From contig NZ_LUAV01000002.1 in assembly GCF_002078505.1 (NCBI RefSeq), positions 69,689 through 133,688 of the forward strand: a stretch of 64,000 nt of DNA, in the 5' to 3' direction. How positions within the stretch are numbered: the stretch's first letter is position 1; the number at the start of each line of letters is the position of its first letter. The position numbers and the translations under genes were made by a program. The notes below the pieces were generated by a model. The model was given only the letters and a program-made list of their open reading frames with translations, did not search any database and was not told where the DNA came from. The stretch is from Ensifer aridi (GTDB lineage: Bacteria > Pseudomonadota > Alphaproteobacteria > Rhizobiales > Rhizobiaceae). Of this stretch, positions 8,678 through 19,354 are shown piece by piece.

Positions 8678-8879
8678 GCTTCAAAGATTGTCCTGTTGAC
8701 AGTGACAGGGCTTGCCAGCGCGAAGGATCCGACGGCTGCCTGATTATCTTGCCACAGGATTTAGTAAACCTTTAAGCGCGATACCATAGCCAAGTCGGGG
8801 CGGAAGCTGTTTTTTGTCGGAAAACCGCGGTTTCGCGTCACTTTCCCTTCGTCGTCAGCTCAGCCGTGGACCGGTAATG

Positions 8880-8906
8880 AAAAAGCCCGGGATCGCTCCC
8901 GGGCTC
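8880..8906 (-). terminator. Rho-independent terminator of dnaK
   Basis: On the minus strand AGCCCGGGA-GCGA-TCCCGGGCT is followed at once by a T-run. The stem has 9 perfect GC-rich pairs (8884-8892 with 8897-8905). It sits 22 bp downstream of the dnaK stop and upstream of dnaJ, so it should lower dnaJ read-through. Confidence 0.85.
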
Positions 8907-8927
8907 GTTCCTTGCAAGGCGAGGTCC

Positions 8928-10853
<1,926 letters not shown>

Positions 10854-10966
10854 GTTTTCTCTCCTTGCAGCGGACTGTCGGAACCCGGTCAGGCATTCGT
10901 GGGACAGCCCCTAACGGGATGGTCTTTTGGATTTCATCGCAGCGGCGGGCTGCGCCGATGCGGCGT

Positions 10967-10995
10967 ATATAAGGACCGGCGTTTCGGACTGCAAG
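10967..10995 (-). promoter_or_regulatory. RpoH (sigma-32) heat-shock promoter of dnaK
   Basis: On the minus strand CTTGCAG (10989-10995) is followed after 14 bases by CCTTATAT (10967-10974). This fits the sigma-32 pattern CTTG-N-CCyyATnT and its spacing. The predicted transcript starts near 10960 and has a leader of about 105 bases. The rest of the gap 10854-11164 shows nothing else that I can name. Confidence 0.75.
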
Positions 10996-11164
10996 GCATT
11001 CTGCGGGGGGATCAGGGGCAAATGCAAGCTGCCTTTTACGATCGGGTGGAGGATGCATTCGCCGGCCCGCCGCGGAAATCGGGAAACGGGTCTTGATACC
11101 CTCCTCTGCCCCGCCTTGGGCAACACCGCGCGCTATCCGGTAGTGCCGCTCAGCCCCGATCGCT

Positions 11165-13405
11165 CTAGCCACCCGTCAGCAGGTCGAAAAGCGTCGTGCG
11201 GCGGGTTGCCCCGGTCGTCTCCCCGACACCCGCCGGCGGGATCGGTCCGCCGGTCTGTTCTACCGGTCGGATCTGCTCGACGGCAGCCGTGCCGTCCACG
11301 GGCGCCGGTGGTTCGGGGAAAGCTTCGGGACTGCCGGTCGCCATGTCGTCGGCAGGCATTTCGCCGGCGGCGGCGATGCCGCCTTGGTCGAAGACGGGCT
11401 GCACGCCTGTCGTGCCGAAGAGCGGCGAGGACGAAAGGCCCTCATGCGCCGCCACCATGAAATCATGCCAGGCCTTTGCGGGAAGGCCGCCGCCGGTCAC
11501 CTTCTTCATCGACTTGCCGTCGTCATTGCCGAACCAGACGCCGGTCGTGAGGTTGGACGTGTAGCCGACGAAGAGCGCATCGCGGAAGGATTGCGTGGTC
11601 CCGGTCTTGCCGGCCGCCTCCCAGTCGGGCAGGCGCGCCTTCTTGCCGGTACCGTTCGTCAGGACCTGCACCATCATCCGGTTCATCTCGCTGACGATCG
11701 CCGGGTCGAGTACACGCGGGGGGTTGTCGTAGGTGTTCTCGTAGAGCACCGTGCCATCGGCGGTGGCGATGCGGCGGATCACATGCGGCGTCGCCTTGAA
11801 GCCGCCATTCATGAAGGGTGCGTAGGAGGAGGTGAGTTCGACCAGCGTGACCTCCGACGTGCCGAGCGCGATCGAGGCGTTCGCCTGCATCTCGGAATCG
11901 ATCCCGAGACGATGCGCGAGCTTGACGACGTTCTGCGGTCCCACTTCCATGACGAGCTGGGCGGCGATCGTGTTTAGGGAATTGGCGAGCGCGTCGGCGA
12001 GCGTCACCTCGCCGCGATATTTCTGGTCGTAGTTTTCCGGCGTCCAGTTGCCAATCCTGACCGGCGCATCATTGCGGATGGACATCGGCGTGCGGCCGAT
12101 CTCCAGCGCCGCCGCATAGACGAAGGGCTTGAACGCCGAGCCCGGCTGGCGCTTCGCTTTCGAGGCGCGGTCGAACTGGCTCTCGGCATAGTCCCGGCCG
12201 CCGACGAGCGCCCGGATCGCGCCGGTGCCGTCGATCGAGACGAGGGCCGCCTGCGAGGCGTTGAGCTTGCCGCCCTCTGCCTCGAGCGTTTCGGCAAGCA
12301 CCTCCTCGGCCTTCTTCTCGAGCGAGAGGTCGATGGTCGTATCGATGATGAGGTCTTGCCTGACCTCGCCGATCATGCCCGGAAGCTGGTCCATCACCAT
12401 GTCGGCAACGTAGTGCTCGGCGCCGGACCAGAAGCTCTTCGCCCTTGTCGGCGTCTGCGACATCGCCGTCGTGATCTCGGCATCGGTGATGAAGCCTTCC
12501 TCGCGCATTGCGCCGAGCACCACCTGGGCGCGCTCTTCTGCCGCTTGCGGGTCGCGTGCCGGCGAGAGCCGCGAGGGTGCCTTGAGCAGCCCGGCGAGCA
12601 CTGCAGCCTCGCCGAGATTGACGTCGCGGGCCGACTTGTTGAAGTAGCGCCTCGATGCCGCCTCGACGCCATAGGCGTTCGAGCCGAAGAAGACGCGGTT
12701 GAGATACATCGCGAGAATCTGGTCCTTGGTGTATTTCTGCTCCAGCCAGAAGGCGAGCAGCACCTCCTGCACTTTGCGCTCCAGCGTCCGCTCCGGCGAC
12801 AGGAACAGGTTTTTGGCAAGCTGCTGCGTGAGCGTGGAGCCGCCCTGGACCATGCGGCCGCTCATCAGATTGGTCAGCATCGCGCGCGCGAGCCCCAGCG
12901 GGTCCACGCCGAAATGCGAATAGAAACGGCGATCCTCGATAGCGATCACCGCCTGGGGGATATAGGGCGACATGTCTTCGAGCGCGAGCGCCTCGCCGCC
13001 GGTCGCGCCGCGATTGGCGATGATCTCGCCGTTGACCGCGAGGATCTTGACGTTCGGCGGCCGGTCGGGGATCGACCAGCTCGTCGCGCTCGGCATCCGC
13101 GCCCCGTAATAGAGTACCAGGCCGCCGACGCCGATCGCGCCCCAGATGCCGAGAACGATGCACCAATAGGCAAGGCGCCGGGCGAGGCCGAAGAAGCCGC
13201 CACCGGAGCCGCGTCTGCCGCCGCCGCTCCTGCCGGGGCGCCGCGCAGTCGTCTCCCGCTTGCTGCCGCCTTGCGCGGAGCCGGTGCGCTTCGGCCTGCG
13301 TCCGCCACTTGTGACGCGGTCGCTCGCGTCGACACGCAGCTCGTCGCCGTCGTCATCGCCGCCGAATGAAGGTTCGATCCGCTGTCCTGATTTGCCGCTC
13401 GCCAT
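11165..13405 (-). CDS. Penicillin-binding protein 1A-type transglycosylase/transpeptidase
   Basis: The product is 746 residues from the ATG at 13405 (MASGKSGQR); the open frame extends to 13498 without better support. A basic, Gly/Ser/Arg-rich cytoplasmic tail of about 75 residues precedes one membrane segment (AYWCIVLGIWGAIGVGG). The GT51 glycosyltransferase domain has EDRRFYSHFGVD and GGSTLTQQLAKN. The transpeptidase domain carries the serine motif SAFK (RQPGSAFKPF), SLN, and KTGTT. It polymerises and cross-links peptidoglycan in the periplasm. The C-terminal 80 residues are Pro/Gly/Ala-rich and low-complexity. It is a single gene, downstream of nothing on this strand. Confidence 0.93.
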   Translation of the reverse strand: MASGKSGQRIEPSFGGDDDGDELRVDASDRVTSGGRRPKRTGSAQGGSKRETTARRPGRSGGGRRGSGGGFFGLARRLAYWCIVLGIWGAIGVGGLVLYYGARMPSATSWSIPDRPPNVKILAVNGEIIANRGATGGEALALEDMSPYIPQAVIAIEDRRFYSHFGVDPLGLARAMLTNLMSGRMVQGGSTLTQQLAKNLFLSPERTLERKVQEVLLAFWLEQKYTKDQILAMYLNRVFFGSNAYGVEAASRRYFNKSARDVNLGEAAVLAGLLKAPSRLSPARDPQAAEERAQVVLGAMREEGFITDAEITTAMSQTPTRAKSFWSGAEHYVADMVMDQLPGMIGEVRQDLIIDTTIDLSLEKKAEEVLAETLEAEGGKLNASQAALVSIDGTGAIRALVGGRDYAESQFDRASKAKRQPGSAFKPFVYAAALEIGRTPMSIRNDAPVRIGNWTPENYDQKYRGEVTLADALANSLNTIAAQLVMEVGPQNVVKLAHRLGIDSEMQANASIALGTSEVTLVELTSSYAPFMNGGFKATPHVIRRIATADGTVLYENTYDNPPRVLDPAIVSEMNRMMVQVLTNGTGKKARLPDWEAAGKTGTTQSFRDALFVGYTSNLTTGVWFGNDDGKSMKKVTGGGLPAKAWHDFMVAAHEGLSSSPLFGTTGVQPVFDQGGIAAAGEMPADDMATGSPEAFPEPPAPVDGTAAVEQIRPVEQTGGPIPPAGVGETTGATRRTTLFDLLTGG

Positions 13406-13704
13406 GCCGGAAGGATATGTCCCCTTGAGGCCGGACCGGGTTGCGCCATCGCTTCCGGAGCGATTCCCGGCGGCACAGTTGTCGCCGCGTTCGGGCATCG
13501 CCCCGTCCGCTTGTGCGATCCGTTGTACTTTAAATACGGCAATTTAAGGGGGGGTTAAGGAGCTGAATAGGAGATTGTTAACATCTTCAAGCCGTTACCT
13601 TGGGCCAGTTGCTTGCCGCATGCAGTGGCCGGATCGGCCTGCTGCCTTGCACCAAACGCAATGCTGCAATGCAACATTGTCCCTATTAATTCAGGGGGAA
13701 TGAT

Positions 13705-13833
13705 TTACTCTCCGTCTTGTCGAAGCGCTGTACCTCCTCCCACGGCGCCAGACGCCGATCGGTTCACTCCTCCTCCCAGGACCGATCTAGTTCAGAGACC
13801 CCGATGCACCTCCTCCCGCATCGGGGTCTTTCT
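13705..13833 (+). ncRNA. Small RNA with three CCUCCUCCC hairpin loops (alpha-r14 / 'cuckoo'-type)
   Basis: CCTCCTCCC occurs three times in 85 bases (13733-13741, 13769-13777, 13809-13817). Each copy lies in the loop of a hairpin: GCGCTGT/ACGGCGC, GATCGGT/ACCGATC and GACCCCGATG/CATCGGGGTC. The last hairpin (13797-13828) is followed by TTTCT and should be the terminator. Repeated anti-Shine-Dalgarno loops define the rhizobial alpha-r14 (NfeR1) RNAs and the CcsR RNAs of Rhodobacter, which pair with mRNA ribosome sites. The 5' end is estimated; I found no convincing promoter. No conserved reading frame is present. The family name is by motif resemblance. Confidence 0.75.
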
Positions 13834-13872
13834 GTATCAGATGTGCCGCGTCAATCTCGGCCCGCTCTGCTG

Positions 13873-13984
13873 GCGCGGGATGAGGAAAAAGTGTGCGCGG
13901 TTTTCCGCCCGCATCCCGCGCTAACTTTATTAGGATCGATCACGTTCACGATTTTAGGTCGGACCGACCTAAATCATCGTGATC
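13873..13984. repeat. Dispersed palindromic element, family 1, long two-part copy
   Basis: Part one is GCGCGGGATG (13873-13882) ... CATCCCGCGC (13912-13921), with the same core as the copy at 871-918. Part two is a nested palindrome: GATCACG ... CGTGATC (13938-13984) enclosing TTTAGGTCGG-A-CCGACCTAAA (13953-13973). This two-module build resembles the mosaic elements described in Sinorhizobium. It lies 45 bp upstream of the EamA gene. Confidence 0.65.
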
Positions 13985-14029
13985 TGGAAGCCGTGGCTGT
14001 CGCGGCAATGTGCGTGTATCAGCGACCTC

Positions 14030-14917
14030 ATGAGATCCAAGGCAAACGGCTACGTCTTCGCGCTTCTGGCGATCGTCATCTTCTCGATTCAGGACGGCAT
14101 CTCGAAGCATCTCGGCGCGAACTATCCGCCGGTCTTCGTGGCGATGATCCGCTACTGGGCCTTTGCCGCCTTCGCGGCGGCGCTTGCCGCGCGGGCGCCG
14201 GGCGGGCTCGGCGCGACGGTGGTGACGAAGAGGCCGCTGCTCCAGCTGCTGCGTGGCGTGCTCCTGCCGGCACAGATCGTCGCTGTCATCACTTCCTTCA
14301 CCATCGTCGGGCTGGCGCATTCCCAGGCGATCCTGGCGGCGACACCGCTTTTCGTTGCGCTGCTTTCCATGCCGCTCCTCGGCGAGCGCGTCGGCTGGCG
14401 GCGCTGGAGCGCGATCACGGTCGGTCTCGTCGGCGTGCTCTTGATCCTGAAGCCCGAGCAGGGATCGTTCGATCTCGATTTCCTGCTGCCGCTTGGGGCG
14501 GCATCGATGTTCGCGATCTATGTCATCACGACGCGGCTCGCCAGCCGCGAGGATCCGGCGATGACCAGCTTCTTCTATACCGGTGTCGTCGGCGCGGCCG
14601 CCATCAGCCTCGTCGGCCCCTTCTTCTGGGCAACGCTGTCGGCGCCGGACTGGGGCTGGATGCTGCTGCTCTGCATCACCGGCACGTCGAGCCATTATTT
14701 CCTGATTCGCGCCTATGACATGCTCGATGCGGCCGCGGTCGAGCCGCTTACCTATCTCCAGCTCGTCTTCGCCTCGATCATGGGCGTCACCATCTTCGGC
14801 GAGACGCTGTCGGCAAATATGATCATCGGCTCGGTTCTGGTAGTCGCCGCCGGGATCTTCACCGTCTGGCGCGAGCATGTCGTCGCCAGACGCAAGGCCG
14901 GCCTGCCGCCGCGGTGA
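14030..14917 (+). CDS. EamA/DMT-superfamily permease
   Basis: The product is 295 residues with ten predicted membrane helices made of two EamA repeats (about 10-140 and 150-285), usual for drug/metabolite transporters. Examples are ILAATPLFVALLSMPLLGERVGW at the end of repeat one and LQLVFASIMGVTIFGETLS near the end of repeat two. The longer frame from 13979 begins inside a palindromic repeat, so the ATG at 14030 is used. It probably exports a small metabolite; the substrate is unknown. It is separated from the penicillin-binding protein by the small RNA and the repeat. Confidence 0.9.
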   Translation: MRSKANGYVFALLAIVIFSIQDGISKHLGANYPPVFVAMIRYWAFAAFAAALAARAPGGLGATVVTKRPLLQLLRGVLLPAQIVAVITSFTIVGLAHSQAILAATPLFVALLSMPLLGERVGWRRWSAITVGLVGVLLILKPEQGSFDLDFLLPLGAASMFAIYVITTRLASREDPAMTSFFYTGVVGAAAISLVGPFFWATLSAPDWGWMLLLCITGTSSHYFLIRAYDMLDAAAVEPLTYLQLVFASIMGVTIFGETLSANMIIGSVLVVAAGIFTVWREHVVARRKAGLPPR

Positions 14918-15024
14918 CGGCCTTCCAGTCCCCCGCAACTCAAAATCGTCGCGATCATCACCGACCCTGTCGACCTCCGCCGGCTTGTGGCCCGGCCTGA
15001 CCGTCCGCTCAAGAGGCAAAAGTG

Positions 15025-15516
15025 ATGAAGATACGTTGCGTAATCATGTTGGCATTTGCGGCTCTTGGAGCCTCAAGCGGCACCGGTGTGGCGCAGGAGA
15101 GCGTCGCCTATGTCGACGACCGTTCCGACGGTGCGGCGCTCGTCCGCTCGCTTTACAACGCAATCAGCCGGAAGGAATACGCCAGGGCCTACGGCTATTT
15201 CGGTGCGTCCAAACCAGTGGGCGAGTTCAAGGCCTTTGCGGACGGTTACGCGAACACGGAGTCTGTGGAACTGAAACTCGGCAAGGTGACGACGGAAGGC
15301 GCCGCCGGCAGCATCTATTCGGCCGTTCCCGTCGCGATCAAGTCGGTCGAGCGGCAGGGCAAGACCCGTTTCTTTTCGGGCTGTTATGTTGCCAGGATCA
15401 TCAATCCGTCCCTGCAGGTCCCACCCTTCACACCCTATCAGATCGAGACGGCGCGGCTCGAGGAAGTCAGCGGCCCGATCGAGCAGGCGATCCCCGCCGT
15501 TTGCAATGCGCCTTAG
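15025..15516 (+). CDS. Conserved exported protein of unknown function
   Basis: The product is 163 residues. A GTG codon directly precedes the ATG at 15025; the ATG is preferred because an AGAGG-like site lies at the usual distance. A signal peptide is clear (MLAFAALGASSG, cut near VAQES). The mature part has the pattern ALVRSLYNAISRKEYARAYGYF found in small proteins of the NTF2/DUF4440-like kind, and two cysteines (CYV, VCNAP) that could form a disulfide in the periplasm. I do not recognise a named family. It seems monocistronic and is followed by a dispersed repeat. Confidence 0.75.
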   Translation: MKIRCVIMLAFAALGASSGTGVAQESVAYVDDRSDGAALVRSLYNAISRKEYARAYGYFGASKPVGEFKAFADGYANTESVELKLGKVTTEGAAGSIYSAVPVAIKSVERQGKTRFFSGCYVARIINPSLQVPPFTPYQIETARLEEVSGPIEQAIPAVCNAP

Positions 15517-15519
15517 GTG

Positions 15520-15600
15520 TGCCGCGTGCAATTACAGCGCCGTGCGTCTTTTCAGACGCACAAAGGACGCTGTAGCACTTAGAATTGCTGCATGTTTTTG
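15520..15600 (-). repeat. Dispersed palindromic element, family 2, full copy
   Basis: Read on the minus strand it is ATGCAGCAATTC..GTGCTACAGCG, then a hairpin GTGCGTCT-GAAA-AGACGCAC, then GGCGCTGTA. The outer arms CTACAGCG / CGCTGTA enclose the inner hairpin. Related copies lie at 45405-45468 and 52191-52256. It sits between convergent genes and may stop transcription from both sides. Confidence 0.65.
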
Positions 15601-15603
15601 TCC

Positions 15604-16551
15604 TTACGGCCCCCTCACGCCTCGCTGTTCGAGGAAGCGTGAGTGCTCGAAGACGAGGATAACCACGAGCGCCATGACGAAGGGGATGAGGAGGTAAAGC
15701 AGCCGGAAGATGGCGAGCGCCGCCAGCACGTCGGCCGGGTCCATCTCCGGCAGGGCTGCGATGAACACGAGTTCGAGCACGCCGAGGCCGCCCGGCGCAT
15801 GTGAAAGCAGTGCTGCCGAGAAAGATGCGAGGAAGATCCCGAGAATGACGATGTAGCCGGGATTGCCGGCGTCCGGCAGAGCGAAATAGATGATGCCGGC
15901 AGCGCCCAGCAGTTCGACGGGCGCGATGATCAATTGCCGGAGCACGATTGCGGGGCGCGGATAATGGAGCTGGAACCACCGCAGGCGCAGCGGCCGGAGG
16001 CCGACCAGGCTGCCGAGGACGTAGAGCCCGATCAGCGCGAGGATAAGGGCCCCGGTCGTCAGCGACATCTCGATCGGCAGGAATTCCGCGAAGCGCTCGA
16101 TGATGTCCGGCTTCACGAGCAGCACGATGGCCGACAGCATCAGTGTGCCGAGCGTGAAGGTGAAGGAGCAGAAGGCGACAAGTATGCCCACTTCGGCCGG
16201 CGTCAGCCCCTTCGACCGGTAGGCGCGGTAGCGCACGACGGCGCCGGAAAACACCGAGGCGCCGAGATTGTGCGACAGCGCGTAGGTCGTGAACGAGCAA
16301 AGTGTAATGAACCAGAGGGAGATGCGGTGGCCGAGATGGTCGAGCGCCAGCTTGTCATAGGCGGCGAGAGCGGCATAGGCGAGGAGCGTGGAGCCGATGG
16401 CGAGCAGCCAGCTCGTGAAGGAGATGGCCTGAAAGCTTGCGACGAATTCGTCGAGAGAAAGGCCACGCAACTCGTGGACAAGCGCGCGTACCGAAAACAG
16501 AATCGCAGCTAGCCCGACGACGGGCCAGAAATATGCCTTCAGCCGTTTCAT
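15604..16551 (-). CDS. YbhN/UPF0104-type membrane protein (lysylphosphatidylglycerol synthase transmembrane-domain family)
   Basis: The product is 315 residues with about eight membrane helices. Family motifs are the SHNLGASVFSGAVVRYRAYRS segment and the conserved SHAPGGLGVLE loop. It corresponds to the flippase-like N-terminal half of MprF/LpiA and lacks the cytoplasmic aminoacyl-transferase half, so it cannot itself make lysyl-phosphatidylglycerol. A role in moving lipids across the inner membrane is possible (inference). The start is the ATG at 16551 (MKRLKAYFWPVVG); the longer frame has no support. It is a single gene. Confidence 0.87.
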   Translation of the reverse strand: MKRLKAYFWPVVGLAAILFSVRALVHELRGLSLDEFVASFQAISFTSWLLAIGSTLLAYAALAAYDKLALDHLGHRISLWFITLCSFTTYALSHNLGASVFSGAVVRYRAYRSKGLTPAEVGILVAFCSFTFTLGTLMLSAIVLLVKPDIIERFAEFLPIEMSLTTGALILALIGLYVLGSLVGLRPLRLRWFQLHYPRPAIVLRQLIIAPVELLGAAGIIYFALPDAGNPGYIVILGIFLASFSAALLSHAPGGLGVLELVFIAALPEMDPADVLAALAIFRLLYLLIPFVMALVVILVFEHSRFLEQRGVRGP

Positions 16552-16936
16552 GCTTGAGCTTCTGAATGATTCCTCGACTGGAATCGATTCAACCGCAAAA
16601 TCATGCAGCACGTCGAAGTGCCACAATGACCTTCGCGTGTCCGGCCGGGCGCTCGGCGCCACAAGGTGCCGGCCGGATTGACGACTGCCGGGGGCATCGG
16701 GGTTCTGCCGGAGCGGTTACGCCTCTTCCGCGCATTGAAAGGATCGCGTCGAAAACGCGATGCCTCGGTATTCGCCCTTGCCAACAGCCCACTTCCCATT
16801 CTGATTGTGTTGAGAAAGGGAAGCACCCCACAGCCGGCAGGTCAAGCCGCGATGGACACCGCGGCATCGTCAAATTCAAGTGTTTACTCAGCACGCCTGT
16901 GGCGGAGGGTGGCTCCGCCACGGTCTTGCGGCGATA
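16552..16936. other. Intergenic gap with one hairpin
   Basis: These 385 bp lie between two leftward genes. I see no convincing gene. A hairpin GTGGCGGA-N7-TCCGCCAC (16899-16921) lies 16 bp after the M20 peptidase stop and may end or protect that transcript; it has no T-run. The promoter of the YbhN-like gene should lie in this gap, but I cannot point to it. Confidence 0.4.
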
Positions 16937-18328
<1,392 letters not shown>

Positions 18329-18426
18329 GCGAATCCTTTGTGGGTTTCGCGGGCGAAACTAGAGCCTAAAACAGGCCGCTTTAAGCGAAATCTTTTGATG
18401 CAACGATAAATTGTCTGGCCGAAAAA

Positions 18427-18870
18427 TCAGGAAGCCTCGCCATCGCGCGCCGTATTGGCGAGCGCCATGCGCATATATTCGAGCATGAGTTCCTTTTCGA
18501 AGCGGCGGAAGCCGGAGAAAAGCGATTGCTCCGCCGCTACCGCCGCTTCCTTCGCCGCCGCTTCCATCTCGCGGGCTCGTTCCGTCAGGAAGATCTGCTG
18601 CGAGCGCCGGTCGCTCGGATGCCTGCGGCGCAGAATAAGGCCGTCTCGCTCCATCCGCGCAAGCGTGTTGGCCATCGTTGCCTGCTCGATGTCGAGCCGG
18701 TCGAGAAGCTGCTTCTGCGTCAGCCCGTCCTCAGACCACAGTTCGAGCAAGATCGGGAATTGTCCTGGGGCAAAGCCGAGCTTGTGGCCCCGCTCCTGCA
18801 GGGCGCGCGCCAAGCTTCTTGCCAACAGACTGGCCAGGTAGGTCGCAGATTCCATACGATTGAAGGCCAT
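18427..18870 (-). CDS. MarR-family transcriptional regulator
   Basis: The product is 147 residues from the ATG at 18870 (MAFNRMES); an inner ATG at 18855 and an outer TTG are alternatives and none has a strong ribosome site. The winged-helix part LTQKQLLDRLDIEQATMANTL and the wing DGLILRRRHPSDRRSQQ are typical MarR. It should act as a dimeric repressor or activator answering a small molecule; no target can be named. Its position beside the alpha-r9 RNA and polA matches the known rhizobial gene order. Confidence 0.9.
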   Translation of the reverse strand: MAFNRMESATYLASLLARSLARALQERGHKLGFAPGQFPILLELWSEDGLTQKQLLDRLDIEQATMANTLARMERDGLILRRRHPSDRRSQQIFLTERAREMEAAAKEAAVAAEQSLFSGFRRFEKELMLEYMRMALANTARDGEAS

Positions 18871-18977
18871 GCACAATGGGTACGCGGGAAGCTGAACGAA
18901 GACAAGTTACAAAGCCTGCGATGAACTCGAAGTTTGCCGGCTTCACAGGGATTTGAGGACCTGCGAACGCGGGCAAC

Positions 18978-19125
18978 AAAAAACCGCCACGGCGCGGAGG
19001 CGGCGTCGTGACGGCTCTTTGAAAGCGGGACAAAGGCCCGGAGAGGGGGATGAGGCCTTTGTCCTCATCTGGTGCGGGCGGGGGACAGGCCAATCACCAG
19101 ACACACGGCATCATTGAGTGCCGCT
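18978..19125 (-). ncRNA. Alpha-r9 family small RNA (Smr9C-like)
   Basis: The RNA lies in the polA/marR intergenic region, where the S. meliloti Smr9C RNA is known. From the predicted start at 19125 to the end of the T-run at 18978 it is 148 bases, close to the length I recall for the family (about 147). A strong central stem GGACAAAGGCC / GGCCTTTGTCC (19054 to 19029) has a C-rich loop with CCCCCTCTCC. The terminator is CCGCC-N10-GGCGG followed by six T (18978-19003). The family call rests on locus, length and structure. Confidence 0.8.
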
Positions 19126-19132
19126 CGACATG

Positions 19133-19161
19133 ATTTGAGGATTCAAATGTGGCTTTTCAAG
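19133..19161 (-). promoter_or_regulatory. Predicted sigma-70 promoter of the alpha-r9 RNA
   Basis: CTTGAA (19156-19161), a 17-base spacer and TCAAAT (19133-19138) read on the minus strand. The predicted start is 7-8 bases downstream, which gives an RNA of the expected length. The remaining 19162-19354 is the polA leader, with no further signal that I can support. Confidence 0.55.
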
Positions 19162-19354
19162 GATTGCCCGACTGAATCGCACATTACAAATGTGTAACGT
19201 TTCCGTGAGCCTAAAGGCCCTGTTTGCCGTGTCTCCGCTTCCACCTGCTCCAGGTTAGAATACCGTCGATTCCCGTTTCCGCCCCGCGGACTTTGTGGCG
19301 CCGACCGGAAAACCGCAATGGACCTTTGCGCTGCCCCGCGCTATCCATGGCCGC

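Noticed and set aside
12356..13369. 337-codon plus-strand frame opposite the penicillin-binding protein
   Set aside because: Its composition is rich in Arg/His/Glu, as expected from the antisense frame, and it has no ribosome site or domain.
13690..13730. RpoE2-type stress promoter (GGAAC-N-CGTT) before the small RNA
   Set aside because: GGAAT is present, but the spacing to CGTC is much too short.
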